From assembly GCA_012270995.1 (NCBI GenBank), contig JAAXHG010000019.1:1-37251 (forward strand): 37,251 bases of DNA, read 5' to 3'. This document shows positions 7,225-15,210 of the stretch, piece after piece. Position 1 is the stretch's first letter; the number at the start of each line of letters is the position of its first letter. A program made the position numbers and the translations under genes. Source of the DNA: Vicinamibacteraceae bacterium (lineage in GTDB: Bacteria > Acidobacteriota > Thermoanaerobaculia > Multivoradales > Multivoraceae). The notes beneath the pieces were generated by a model. It saw only the letters and a list, made by a program, of their open reading frames with translations, was not told where the DNA came from and searched no databases.

Positions 7225-8712
7225 ATGAAGACGATTGAGCATCACGTGAACGGAAGCCGCCTTCCCGCCGCCTCCGGCAGGACCCACCCGGTCTTCAACC
7301 CGGCCACGGGGGAGCAGACGGCGGCGGTCGGTCTGGCGAGCACGGACGAAGTCGACGCCGCGGTTGCGGCCGCCAGGGACGCCTTCGGCGAGTGGCGGCG
7401 TACCTCGCTCGCCGTGCGCACGAAGCTGATGTACGCCTTCCGGAACCTGGTCGAGGCGCACACGGACGAGCTCGCCCGGCTGCTGACCGCCGAGCACGGC
7501 AAGGTGCTGGCCGACGCCGCAGGCGAGGCGGCGCGGGGGATCGAGAACATCGAGTACGCCTGCGGCCTCGCCGACCTGCTGAAGGGGAGCTACAACTCCC
7601 AGGCATCGAGCGGCGTCGACGTCTACTCGGTGCGCGAGCCGCTCGGCGTCGTCGCCGGCATCACGCCGTTCAACTTCCCGGCGATGGTGCCGCTTTGGAT
7701 GTTCCCGAACGCGGTCGCTTGCGGGAACACGTTCGTGCTCAAGCCATCGGAGCGGGATCCGTCCGCGCCGCTGTTACTGGCGGAGCTGTTCGACCAGGCG
7801 GGGTTCCCGCCCGGCGTGTTCAACGTGGTCAACGGCGACAAGGTGGCGGTCGACCGCCTGTTGACCCATCCGGACATAGCAGCCGTGAGCTTCGTCGGCT
7901 CGACGCCGATCGCCCGCTACGTCTACGAAACGGGGACCGGCGCCGGCAAGCGCGTCCAGGCGCTGGGCGGTGCGAAGAACCACATGGTGGTACTGCCCGA
8001 CGCCGATGTCGACCTCGCCGCCGACGCCGCCGTGTCGGCCGCCTACGGCTCGGCCGGGGAGCGCTGCATGGCGGTGTCCGTCGTCGTCGCGGTCGGCGGC
8101 GTCGCCGATCCGTTGGTCGGCGCGATTCAGGACCGGATGGGGAAGCTCACGATCGGCCCCGGCATGGACATGGAGTCGGAGATGGGCCCGCTGATCACCC
8201 GCGAGCACCGAGATCGCGTGGCCGGCTACATCGGCGCCGGCGCCGACGAGGGCGCCACCGTGATCGTCGACGGCCGCAACGCGACCTTCGACGGCGACGG
8301 CTTTTTCCTCGGCGTCTCGCTGCTCGACAACGTCACGCCGGACATGACGGTGTACCGCGATGAGATCTTCGGTCCGGTCCTATGCGTCGTCCGCGCCGAC
8401 AGTTACCAGGAGGCGGTCGAGCTGGTCGAGCAGAACCCCTGGGGCAACGGCACCGCGATCTTCACCCGCGACGGCGGCGCCGCCCGCCAGTTCCAGGAGG
8501 ACGCCGACGCCGGCATGGTCGGCGTCAACGTGCCGATCCCGGTGCCCGTCGGCTACCACTCCTTCGGCGGCTGGAAGCAGTCCCTCTTCGGCGACACCCA
8601 CATGTACGGCCCGGAGGGCGTCCACTTCTACACGAAGGCCAAGGTGGTCACGGCGCGGTGGCCGGACCCGGCGGAGAGCCAGGTGGATCTGGGGTTTCCG
8701 CGGAACCGTTAG
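7225..8712 (+). CDS. mmsA: Methylmalonate-semialdehyde dehydrogenase (CoA-acylating)
   Basis: NAD-dependent, CoA-acylating aldehyde dehydrogenase that converts methylmalonate or malonate semialdehyde to propionyl-CoA or acetyl-CoA (valine, thymine or inositol catabolism). It has 495 residues, the usual length. Seen: TPFNFPAM (N150), the NAD-binding SFVGSTPIARY, ALGGAKNHMVV with N252 where most ALDHs carry the general-base Glu (typical of MMSDH), and catalytic C281 in SAGERCMA. The C-terminal PVGYHSFGGWKQS and FYTKAKVVTARW are also characteristic. ATG 7225 is preceded by AGGAGA at 7212-7217. No other valine or inositol pathway genes adjoin it; the acyl-CoA dehydrogenases at 19.7-22 kb may feed the same propionate route. 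Confidence 0.92.
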   Translation: MKTIEHHVNGSRLPAASGRTHPVFNPATGEQTAAVGLASTDEVDAAVAAARDAFGEWRRTSLAVRTKLMYAFRNLVEAHTDELARLLTAEHGKVLADAAGEAARGIENIEYACGLADLLKGSYNSQASSGVDVYSVREPLGVVAGITPFNFPAMVPLWMFPNAVACGNTFVLKPSERDPSAPLLLAELFDQAGFPPGVFNVVNGDKVAVDRLLTHPDIAAVSFVGSTPIARYVYETGTGAGKRVQALGGAKNHMVVLPDADVDLAADAAVSAAYGSAGERCMAVSVVVAVGGVADPLVGAIQDRMGKLTIGPGMDMESEMGPLITREHRDRVAGYIGAGADEGATVIVDGRNATFDGDGFFLGVSLLDNVTPDMTVYRDEIFGPVLCVVRADSYQEAVELVEQNPWGNGTAIFTRDGGAARQFQEDADAGMVGVNVPIPVPVGYHSFGGWKQSLFGDTHMYGPEGVHFYTKAKVVTARWPDPAESQVDLGFPRNR

Positions 8713-8727
8713 CTGAAGCTCGCGCAT

Positions 8728-8740
8728 GCCGCTTCGCGGC
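8728..8740 (+). repeat. Hairpin repeat, copy E left part
   Basis: GCCGC-TTC-GCGGC, identical to the first hairpin of copies A and D, lies 15 nt after the mmsA stop. The matching third hairpin is found on the far side of the 183-bp palindromic element, as if the element split or replaced the middle of the repeat. Confidence 0.6.
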
Positions 8741-8747
8741 GATGGCC

Positions 8748-8930
8748 CTAGCCCGCAAATTGCACCGATGTCCTACTGCGGCCGCGGATCCGCTCGCTGT
8801 AGCGGGCCGTACTCCCTCAGGCCGCTTCGACGTACTGCAGTACGCCTTCAGCGTTCCCTCAGTCCGTGCGCCCCGCTACAGCGGCGTCTACGCGCCCTCG
8901 CTACGAACCTCGGTGAAATTTGCGGGCTAG
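8748..8930. mobile_element. 183-bp palindromic MITE-like element
   Basis: The ends are 21-bp inverted repeats with a single mismatch (8748-8768 versus 8910-8930), beginning CTAGCCCGCAAATT. Much of the inside also pairs arm to arm (CGCTGTAGCGGG on the left with CCCCGCTACAGCG on the right), and the centre is the perfect palindrome CGTACTGCAGTACG at 8831-8844, matching the geometric centre at 8839. It encodes no convincing protein. TA (or CTAG) at both ends is compatible with a TA-target insertion such as IS630/Tc1-mariner-derived MITEs. It sits between convergent genes. No transposase is visible in the window, so the parent element is unknown. Confidence 0.75.
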
Positions 8931-8931
8931 T

Positions 8932-8953
8932 GCCGGCGGGGACGCCGGCGCAC
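8932..8953 (+). repeat. Hairpin repeat, copy E right part
   Basis: GCCGGCG-GGGA-CGCCGGC (8932-8949) followed by GCACC: the third hairpin and tail of the tandem hairpin family, directly abutting the right end of the palindromic element. Confidence 0.65.
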
Positions 8954-8970
8954 CTGTACCTTCCAGGGGT

Positions 8971-9348
8971 TCAGTCGAAGGTCCACTCCCGGGGCTCCTT
9001 ACCCTCTTCGGGCTGAGCCTCACGGACGACGATCGGCGGGGTCTCGCCCTGCTGATAGGTGAAGACGTACTTCAGGGCCTTGCGGTTCTCCTCGGGTACC
9101 GGGTCGACGTGGGTGGCGAGTTCCGGGCCGTCGAAGACGTTGATCTTGCAGAACTCCTCGGCCTGGCACACGAACCTGGCCATCTGGACCCAGGCCTCCA
9201 TCTGCGTGTCGGGTTCGATCCAGGCGCCGAAGGAAAGGCCGGTCAGACCGATGATGTTCAGCGGCGGAGGGGAGTTACCCTGCTGCCGCGCCGCGGCGCC
9301 GAGCGGCACCAGGATGGCGATCGCGAGGACAAGCACGCGTCGATTCAT
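8971..9348 (-). CDS. Small exported protein of unknown function
   Basis: A 125-residue protein with a signal peptide (about residues 1-20, LGAAARQ) and a mature part containing two Cys (VCQAEEFC), which may form a disulfide. I do not recognise a family. The ATG at 9348 overlaps the stop of the upstream carboxylesterase (ATGA), so the two are very likely translationally coupled and the protein may work with that esterase. The frame is open much further upstream, but that part is a shadow of the esterase. Confidence 0.7.
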   Translation of the reverse strand: MNRRVLVLAIAILVPLGAAARQQGNSPPPLNIIGLTGLSFGAWIEPDTQMEAWVQMARFVCQAEEFCKINVFDGPELATHVDPVPEENRKALKYVFTYQQGETPPIVVREAQPEEGKEPREWTFD

Positions 9349-10934
9349 GGCTGGGTCACCTCGAAGAAACGATCCCATAATGCCATGCGCTCCCGGTGGA
9401 GGTGGCTGCCGGCGTCGATCGTCGAACCGAACTCGAGGTGCCGGCCCGTGTCCGGCTGGAACTCCGGCCACGCCGGCAGGTCCGGGCCGCCCAGCGGATT
9501 CGGGTCGCCGGCAGAAGCGAAGGCGATCCAGTAGCCGGACATCGCCTCGGCCAGTTCGTGGTCCTCCTCCGCGTACTCGTAGTCCAGCTTGTTCAGGTTG
9601 TCGAAGGCGTAGGCGATCTCGGCCGCGTGGTAGGCGCCGTAGAAGTCCTTCTCGGGGTGGGGCGGGGCGTGGCTGAAGAAGTACAGCCAGGCCGGTGACG
9701 CGACGGTCTCCGAGAGGGTCGCCCAGGTCTTCATGTGCCAGGCGAAGATGCGGTCGGAGAAGGCGTCTATGAAGGCCCGCCTCGCGTCGGCGTCGGTCGC
9801 CACCGGATAAGCCTCGAAGAACTCGTCGGCCACGTCGGGGAACTGGCTCTTCACCAGGAACTCGACCCCGGACTTGTTGGAGGGAAGCAAGCGGCCCATC
9901 AGGCTGGTCGCCTCGTCGCGGTTCGAGCCAACCAGCACCGGCACGTCGGCCTGCTCGCCGGCCCGGTAGATCTCGGCAATCTGCTTCGGCAGCACCCAGC
10001 CGTCGACGTTCGGCCTGGTCGCGAAGGCGCCCTGCTTCGAGGCCTCGGCGAGGATCGCCTCGGCGTCCAGTTCGCGCAGGCTGGCGGCCGCGTCGGCGCC
10101 CTCGATCCCGAGCCGCTTGGCGAAGGCCTCGCCGACACTCTCGGCCGAGCCGTCCTCGGAGGAGCGAAGCACCGGCAGACCGTCGAAGAAGCCCCCGCTC
10201 TGGCCGATCACCCGGTGAAACAGCCCGCGCGCCAGGGGCGAAGCCTGCAGCACGTTGACGCTCCAGGCGCCCGCCGATTCGCCGAAGATCGTCACCCGGT
10301 CCGGGTCGCCGCCGAAGGTGGCGATGTTGTCCCGCACCCACTCCAGGGCGAAGATCTGGTCCAGGACACCGTAGTTGCCGGAGACCCCCTGGTCGGACTC
10401 GGCCGACAGGGCCGGGTGGGCGAGATAGCCGAAGGCGCCTAGCCGGTAGTTCACCGTCACCACGACGACGCCCTTGCGGGCCAGCGCCGTGCCGTCGTAG
10501 AGGGGCAGCGAGCCCGACCCGCGGGTGAGCGCGCCGCCGTGGATCCAGACCATGACCGGCAGGCGATCGCCCTCGTCGGCCGCGGTCCAGATGTTGAGGT
10601 ACAGGCAGTCCTCGCTCACTTCGACCAGGGGCTGGGCGTAGAAGCCGCCCTCGGGGTACGGCGCCTGCATGCAGGACGGCGGCTCGACGATCGCGTCGAT
10701 GGGCGTTCTGCCCGGGGTCACGGGCCGCGGCGGCCGGAAGCGGAGGTCGCCGAGCGGCGGCGCGGCGTAGGGAATGCCGAGATAGGTATGGAGGTCAGGC
10801 TCGTGTTCGCCGACGAAGCCCATCACGTAGCCGCTGGTCGTCAGCTTGACCGGCCCGAACTGGGCCAGCGCCACCGACGCAACGAGGAAGAAGGCTGCCG
10901 AGGCGAACGCGAAGCGGCGGACAAGGGGAGTCAT
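9345..10934 (-). CDS. Secreted type-B carboxylesterase
   Basis: Carboxylesterase of the type-B (cholinesterase-like, COesterase) family, 529 residues, exported (signal peptide 1-24, VALAQ). Family signatures are TYLGIPYAAPPLGDLRF (50-66), EDCLYLNIW (108-116), oxyanion HGGA (132-135), FGESAGAWSV with nucleophile S220, E341 in GSNRDEAT, and H436 in YHAAEIAYAF, completing Ser-Glu-His. It hydrolyses carboxylic esters; substrate unknown. It is the middle gene of a minus-strand operon with the PQQ-like protein (25-nt gap) and the small exported protein (4-nt overlap). No strong ribosome site precedes ATG 10934, which fits coupling to the upstream gene. Confidence 0.92.
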   Translation of the reverse strand: MTPLVRRFAFASAAFFLVASVALAQFGPVKLTTSGYVMGFVGEHEPDLHTYLGIPYAAPPLGDLRFRPPRPVTPGRTPIDAIVEPPSCMQAPYPEGGFYAQPLVEVSEDCLYLNIWTAADEGDRLPVMVWIHGGALTRGSGSLPLYDGTALARKGVVVVTVNYRLGAFGYLAHPALSAESDQGVSGNYGVLDQIFALEWVRDNIATFGGDPDRVTIFGESAGAWSVNVLQASPLARGLFHRVIGQSGGFFDGLPVLRSSEDGSAESVGEAFAKRLGIEGADAAASLRELDAEAILAEASKQGAFATRPNVDGWVLPKQIAEIYRAGEQADVPVLVGSNRDEATSLMGRLLPSNKSGVEFLVKSQFPDVADEFFEAYPVATDADARRAFIDAFSDRIFAWHMKTWATLSETVASPAWLYFFSHAPPHPEKDFYGAYHAAEIAYAFDNLNKLDYEYAEEDHELAEAMSGYWIAFASAGDPNPLGGPDLPAWPEFQPDTGRHLEFGSTIDAGSHLHRERMALWDRFFEVTQP

Positions 10935-10959
10935 CGGCCGGTTCTATCGCACGCTGCGG

Positions 10960-12213
10960 CTACTTGGCGACATCGTAGGAAGTCAGCGATTCCTGGTCCC
11001 GGATGTAGAACGTGCCGTTGGCGACCACCGGATGCGCCCAAGTGAAGTCGCCACGGTACTCGATCTCGAACCGGCCCCGCTCCTCGTAGCCCTCGGGCGT
11101 GGCGACCGCCAGGCCAACCTTGTTCCTCTCGCTGAGGAGGAAGAGCTTGCCGTCGGCCATCACCAGGGAACCCTTGCCGACACTGCGGGCGCGCCAGTGG
11201 ACTTGGCCCGTCTCGATGTCGACGCTGGTCAGCGCGGGGCCGAAGAAGCTGTAGAGCGTCCCCTCGTGGGCAACGACGCCGCCGTGGTGATTCTGAAGTC
11301 GGGTCTCGAAGTACGCCTGCTCGCTGGAGAAGGAACCGCCCTCGTCCTCGACGCCGACTCTGACCGCGCCGCCGCCGATGCCGTACGACGCCGAGTAGAA
11401 GACGAGGTCGCCGTCCAGAACCGGCGTGGCGATGTTGATCGCGTTCACGGTGGATGGCCGCTCGTAGCGCCACAGCAAGGCGCCGTCCTCGGCCCGGACG
11501 CCGACGCCCGCCTCGCCGGTGAAGCCGATCAACACCTCGGTCCCCGCGATCTCACGCAGGATGAGCGACGAGTAGGAGGCCACGTCGCCGAGTTCGCTGG
11601 AGCGCCAGATCGTGCTGCCGTCGGCGGTCGAGAGCGCCGCGATCGCGCCGTCCCGGCCGCCCGGCATGACGAACATCCGGTCGCGCACCACGAGCGGCGA
11701 CTCGCTGATGCCCCAGCGGGTGTTCGGGCTGCCGAAACGGTCCAGCATGTTGAACTGCCAGACCAACTCGCCGGAGTCCTTCGCGATCTTCGCCGCCTCG
11801 CCCATGCCGTTCAGGACGAAGACCGAGTCGCCGTCGATGGTTGGTGCCGAGCGCGGACCGTCACCCCGGTCCGTGTGGTCGTACAGGGGGCCCAGCGTCC
11901 GCATCCACACTTCGCCGCCGTCGCTCGCGCGCAGGCGGAAGACCGCGCTCTGGCCGTCGCGGGTGCCCTGGACGTAGATCGCATCGCCCTCGACAACGAC
12001 CGTCCCGTAGCCCTGGCCGAGCGTCTCGATCTGCCAGTTGACGGCGGGGCCCTCCGGCGGCCACTCGTCGAGCAGGCCGGTCTCGGTCGAGATCCCGGCA
12101 CGGTCCGGGCCGCGCCACTGCAGCCAGTCGTCGGCCTGCGCCGCCGTCGCGAATCCGGCGGCGAACACGGCCACTGCCAACACCTGTGTATTCCTGCTGA
12201 ACATATGCGCCAT
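10960..12213 (-). CDS. Exported PQQ-like beta-propeller protein
   Basis: A 417-residue exported protein with a signal peptide (residues 1-28, ATAAQADD). The mature start DDWLQWRGPDRAGIS is the common opening of Pyrrolo-quinoline-quinone-like beta-propellers of Planctomycetota and Acidobacteriota. Repeated blades contain G.V.AL...DG...W patterns (IAALSTADGSTIWRS, GVRAEDGALLWRY, SVDIETGQVHWRA). The catalytic and cofactor residues of real PQQ dehydrogenases are not evident, so a binding or scaffold role is as likely as an enzyme. ATG 12213 is supported by CAGGAG 6 nt upstream. It is first gene of the operon with the carboxylesterase and is transcribed away from the palindrome at 12238-12264. Confidence 0.85.
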   Translation of the reverse strand: MAHMFSRNTQVLAVAVFAAGFATAAQADDWLQWRGPDRAGISTETGLLDEWPPEGPAVNWQIETLGQGYGTVVVEGDAIYVQGTRDGQSAVFRLRASDGGEVWMRTLGPLYDHTDRGDGPRSAPTIDGDSVFVLNGMGEAAKIAKDSGELVWQFNMLDRFGSPNTRWGISESPLVVRDRMFVMPGGRDGAIAALSTADGSTIWRSSELGDVASYSSLILREIAGTEVLIGFTGEAGVGVRAEDGALLWRYERPSTVNAINIATPVLDGDLVFYSASYGIGGGAVRVGVEDEGGSFSSEQAYFETRLQNHHGGVVAHEGTLYSFFGPALTSVDIETGQVHWRARSVGKGSLVMADGKLFLLSERNKVGLAVATPEGYEERGRFEIEYRGDFTWAHPVVANGTFYIRDQESLTSYDVAK

Positions 12214-12237
12214 GACCGCTCCTGAGATTTGCTGGCT

Positions 12238-12264
12238 GGTCGGCCAGCATTATACTGGCCGACC
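12238..12264. promoter_or_regulatory. Palindromic operator with divergent -10 boxes
   Basis: Perfect 10-bp arms GGTCGGCCAG / CTGGCCGACC separated by CATTATA. The spacer reads TATAAT on the minus strand (12254-12249), a consensus -10 for the propeller operon. On the plus strand TATACT (12251-12256), with TTGCTG 16 nt upstream (12229-12234), could serve the gene at 12308. A dimeric repressor on the palindrome would cover both promoters. TetR-type operators look like this, but no regulator gene is adjacent. Confidence 0.65.
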
Positions 12265-12307
12265 GCGCAACGCGCGGGATCGTACTCAAGCGGCGTGAGC
12301 TTCTGAC

Positions 12308-13000
12308 TTGGCAAGAGAAACCGGCCAGCTGAAGGCCGTAGTCTTCGGGCCGACGGGGCTGATCGGCATGGGCGTCACCCGAGCATGGCTCGACGATCCC
12401 CGGGTTGCCGAGGTGCGGGCAGTTTCCCGGCGTCCGTTGCCGTACTCCGCGCCCGGCCTGCGCCCGGTGGAGTGCCGGGACTTCCTGGACCTCGCGCCGC
12501 TCCGCGAGAGCCTCAAGGGAATCGACGCCGTTTGCTATTGCTTGGGGCGGTCCTATAGTGAGGTTCGGGACGCGGCGGAGTACCGCCGGATCACCTACGA
12601 CTTCGCGCTCGCGGCCGGACGAGCGGTGCTCGCGGCGAGCCCGAGCGCGACCTTCCACTTCGTCAGCGGTTCGGGCACGAGCCTCCAGAGCCGAATGAAC
12701 TGGTCCCGCGTCAAGGCGGAAACCGAGCAGGCCCTGCGCGAGCTCGGACTCGGCGGCTGCGTCTGCTGGCGGCCCGCCGGCATCCTCCACGAGGTGAAGC
12801 CCGACCGCATGACGGCGTACCACCGCATGGGCGTCGCGGTTGGCGCCCTGCTCCGCGGGTTTCGATCGCTCTCCGTTGGCAACCGGGCGATTGGCGAGGC
12901 GATGCTCCACGCGACACTGGACGGACGCCGCGAGGCGATCGTCGAGAACCGGGAGATTCGCGACCTGGCCAACCGCTATCGTGCGCGCTCACGGAATTGA
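12308..13000 (+). CDS. NAD(P)-binding Rossmann-fold protein (epimerase-like)
   Basis: A 230-residue protein of the atypical SDR / NAD-dependent epimerase-like group. The dinucleotide motif is VVFGPTGLIGMGV with GxTGxxG at 14-20, followed by beta-strand VAEVRAVSRRPL. Later AVCYCLGRS and FHFVSGSGTS mark the central sheet, and RVKAETEQAL carries the Lys region. Similar proteins act as NAD(P)H-binding reductases or electron-transfer partners; substrate unknown. The only in-frame start before the Rossmann motif is TTG 12308, without a good ribosome site. It is the first gene of a co-directional group with the LLM oxidoreductase (20-nt gap) and the SDR, probably one operon. Confidence 0.75.
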   Translation: MARETGQLKAVVFGPTGLIGMGVTRAWLDDPRVAEVRAVSRRPLPYSAPGLRPVECRDFLDLAPLRESLKGIDAVCYCLGRSYSEVRDAAEYRRITYDFALAAGRAVLAASPSATFHFVSGSGTSLQSRMNWSRVKAETEQALRELGLGGCVCWRPAGILHEVKPDRMTAYHRMGVAVGALLRGFRSLSVGNRAIGEAMLHATLDGRREAIVENREIRDLANRYRARSRN

Positions 13001-13020
13001 GCAGGAAGAGGAGAACGGTC

Positions 13021-14088
13021 ATGGAGTTCTGGACCGCAACCGTCGCCGCGCCGACCCGGAGCGCCGAGTTCGCCCTGGAGGCGGAGGACCGGGGCTGGGA
13101 CGGCATGAACGTCGTCGATTCGCAGAACCTCTCCGGCGATCCGTACGTCTGCCTCGCGCTGGCGGCGACGACGACACGCAGCCTGCGGCTGGCGACGTCG
13201 GTGACGAATCCGGTCACGCGCCACCCGGCGACGACGGCCTCGTCGGCGCTCTCGGTCCAGCGAGTGTCGCGGGGCCGCATGGTCCTGGGCATTGGCCGTG
13301 GCGACAGCGCCCTGGCGCACCTGGGGCGCGCGCCGGCCCGTCTCGGCTGGTTCGAGGACTACCTCGTCAACCTGCAGGCCTACCTCCGCGGCGAGGAGGT
13401 GGACTTCGAGAACACGGGCGTTTCAGACGATGCCGCGCCGCTCGCGGAGAAGCTCGGGCTTGCCCACGGGCCTTCCGCGAGCAGCATCCGCTGGATCGGC
13501 GACGGGCCGAAGGTGCCGGTCGAGGTCGCGGCCACGGGGCCCAAGGTGATCGGGATTGCGGCCCGTCAGGCCGACCGGGTCATGCTCGCCGTCGGCGCCG
13601 ACCCGAAGCGCGTCGTCTGGGGCATCGAGACGGCGCGTCAGGCCGCGGCCGAGGGCGGCCGCGACCCGGAGTCGCTCAACTTCGGCGCCTACGTGAACGT
13701 CGTCTGCTGCGACGATCCGCGGGTCGGCCGTGAACTGGGCCGCGCCTCCACCGGCCTGTTCGCCCGCTTCTCGGTCATGTACGGCGAGATCGCCGGACCC
13801 GCCGACGAGCGGCAGGCAGACGTGTTCCACAAGCTCCACGACAGCTACGACATGAACGCCCACGGCCGCGAAGGCGGCCAGCAGACTGCCGCGCTCACGG
13901 ACGAGTTCATCGACGACTACGCGATCGTCGGTGGCCCGGAGCACTGCGCGGCCAGGCTCAAGGCACTGCTCGATCTGGGTATCGACAAGTTCGCGGTCAC
14001 CGGACCCAACTTCGCCGCGCCGAGCCCGCCGGCACGCGAGGCCGCGGAACGGTTCACGGACGACGTCCTGCCGCTGCTGCGGGGCTAA
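13021..14088 (+). CDS. LLM-class flavin/F420-dependent oxidoreductase
   Basis: A 355-residue luciferase-like monooxygenase superfamily protein (TIM barrel). Seen: EFALEAEDRGWDGMNVVDSQN at the N-terminus, LRLATSVTNPVTRHPATTASSALSVQRVSRGRMVLGIGRGDSAL, which is the family's core cofactor-binding run, PVEVAATGPKVIGIAARQADRVMLAVG, and the C-terminal VGGPEHCAARLKALLDLGIDKFAV. The pattern is closest to the F420-dependent methylenetetrahydromethanopterin-reductase-like subgroup; FMN versus F420 cannot be decided. ATG 13021 is preceded by AGAGGAG. It is followed after 13 nt by the SDR, so both probably act on the same substrate. Confidence 0.88.
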   Translation: MEFWTATVAAPTRSAEFALEAEDRGWDGMNVVDSQNLSGDPYVCLALAATTTRSLRLATSVTNPVTRHPATTASSALSVQRVSRGRMVLGIGRGDSALAHLGRAPARLGWFEDYLVNLQAYLRGEEVDFENTGVSDDAAPLAEKLGLAHGPSASSIRWIGDGPKVPVEVAATGPKVIGIAARQADRVMLAVGADPKRVVWGIETARQAAAEGGRDPESLNFGAYVNVVCCDDPRVGRELGRASTGLFARFSVMYGEIAGPADERQADVFHKLHDSYDMNAHGREGGQQTAALTDEFIDDYAIVGGPEHCAARLKALLDLGIDKFAVTGPNFAAPSPPAREAAERFTDDVLPLLRG

Positions 14089-14101
14089 GGGAGAACGACA
14101 C

Positions 14102-14983
14102 ATGGAGCTGGCCGGCACATCGGCAGTCATCACCGGCGGCGGCAACGGCATCGGCCGCGCCATCGCCATCGCCCTGGCGCGAGAAGGCGCGAACGTCGCG
14201 GTCGCCGACCTGGAGCAGGACGCCGCCGAGCGCGTCGCCCGCGAGGCGAAAGCCCTCGGCGTCCGAGCCTTGGCGGCGCGCGTCGACGTGACCCGCGAGG
14301 AGGACCTGGAGCGCCTGGCCGACGACGCCTGGGCGGCCTTCGGTTCCGTCGAGCTGCTGTTCAACAACGCCGGCGTCGGCGCGGGCCGGGCGCCGGCCTA
14401 CGGGTTCAGCGCCGACGACGTGCGCTGGATCCTCAGCGTGAACGTCGAAGGGGTGCTCAACGGCATCCGGGTCTTCGCGCCACGCTTCATCGAGGGCGGC
14501 AAGCAGTCCCGCATCGTGAACACCGGTTCCGAGCACAGTCTCGGCATCCCCTTCCCCGGTTCCGCCGTCTACACCGCTTCGAAGCACGCGGTGCTCGCCA
14601 TCTCCGACGTACTGCGCGCGGAGCTGCCGGACCATGTCGGCGTCAGCGTCTTCTGCCCCGGTTGGGTGGCAACGAGCATCTGGCGGTCCTCGGAGCGCCG
14701 GCCCGAGCACCTCGGCGGACCCCGGGATGCGAATCCGGCCGCGGCCAAGCTCAGCGCGGAGCACGCCATGTCCGCGGCCGAGGCCGCCGACATGGTCCTC
14801 CAGCAGATCCGCGAAGGCCGCTTCTACGTGCTGACCCATCCCCACGTCATCGAGTACGCCCGCACCCGGTGGAACGACGTCGAGGCCGCGTTCGCCGAGC
14901 AGGCGCGTCGGTACGACGGGGACGACAGGTACGACGTTGCCAAGGCGATCGCGCGGATCCGGGCGCAGCGGCGGAGCGGGTAG
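14102..14983 (+). CDS. Short-chain dehydrogenase/reductase
   Basis: Classical SDR of 293 residues oxidising or reducing an alcohol/carbonyl with NAD(P). The cofactor motif TGGGNGIG is at 11-18, acidic D37 (VADLEQ) suggests NAD preference, NNAG is at 89-92, S144 or S147 in NTGSEHS is the catalytic Ser, and Y158-x3-K162 (YTASK) completes the active site. PGWVAT follows as expected. ATG 14102 is preceded by AAGGGAGAA. It lies directly downstream of the LLM oxidoreductase. The C-terminal 60 residues are longer than the minimal SDR and carry a dimer-type tail. Substrate unknown. Confidence 0.9.
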   Translation: MELAGTSAVITGGGNGIGRAIAIALAREGANVAVADLEQDAAERVAREAKALGVRALAARVDVTREEDLERLADDAWAAFGSVELLFNNAGVGAGRAPAYGFSADDVRWILSVNVEGVLNGIRVFAPRFIEGGKQSRIVNTGSEHSLGIPFPGSAVYTASKHAVLAISDVLRAELPDHVGVSVFCPGWVATSIWRSSERRPEHLGGPRDANPAAAKLSAEHAMSAAEAADMVLQQIREGRFYVLTHPHVIEYARTRWNDVEAAFAEQARRYDGDDRYDVAKAIARIRAQRRSG

Positions 14984-15154
14984 CGCCGCCGCCCAACGAC
15001 CTGTCTGACGGCAACTTCACCGGTTCCGCCGCGGGCGGCCGAGAACACGCAGCGGCCGTCGGGTCGGCGCCACTTGGCGGCCAACTCCCTCAAGACCGCC
15101 ACGGCCGTGCGCCGCAGGGGGAGCGGGACCATCCCGGCGAGGCGCGGTTTACGT

Positions 15155-15160
15155 TACACT
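15155..15160 (+). promoter_or_regulatory. Candidate -10 box of the XRE/ImmA gene
   Basis: TACACT within GTTTACGTTACACTGAAC, about 50 nt upstream of the ATG at 15211 and in a locally AT-richer stretch than its surroundings. No convincing -35 is seen at standard spacing. The stretch may also contain the regulator's own binding site. The assignment is weak. Confidence 0.35.
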
Positions 15161-15210
15161 GAACTGTCTTCTGTTTGTCTACTCCAAGTTGATTCGCAAA
15201 GGACGACCCC

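Noticed and set aside
14985..15132. Small minus-strand gene between the SDR and XRE genes
   Set aside because: A plausible-looking peptide, but no ribosome site or recognisable domain, and the rest of its frame is antisense to the SDR.
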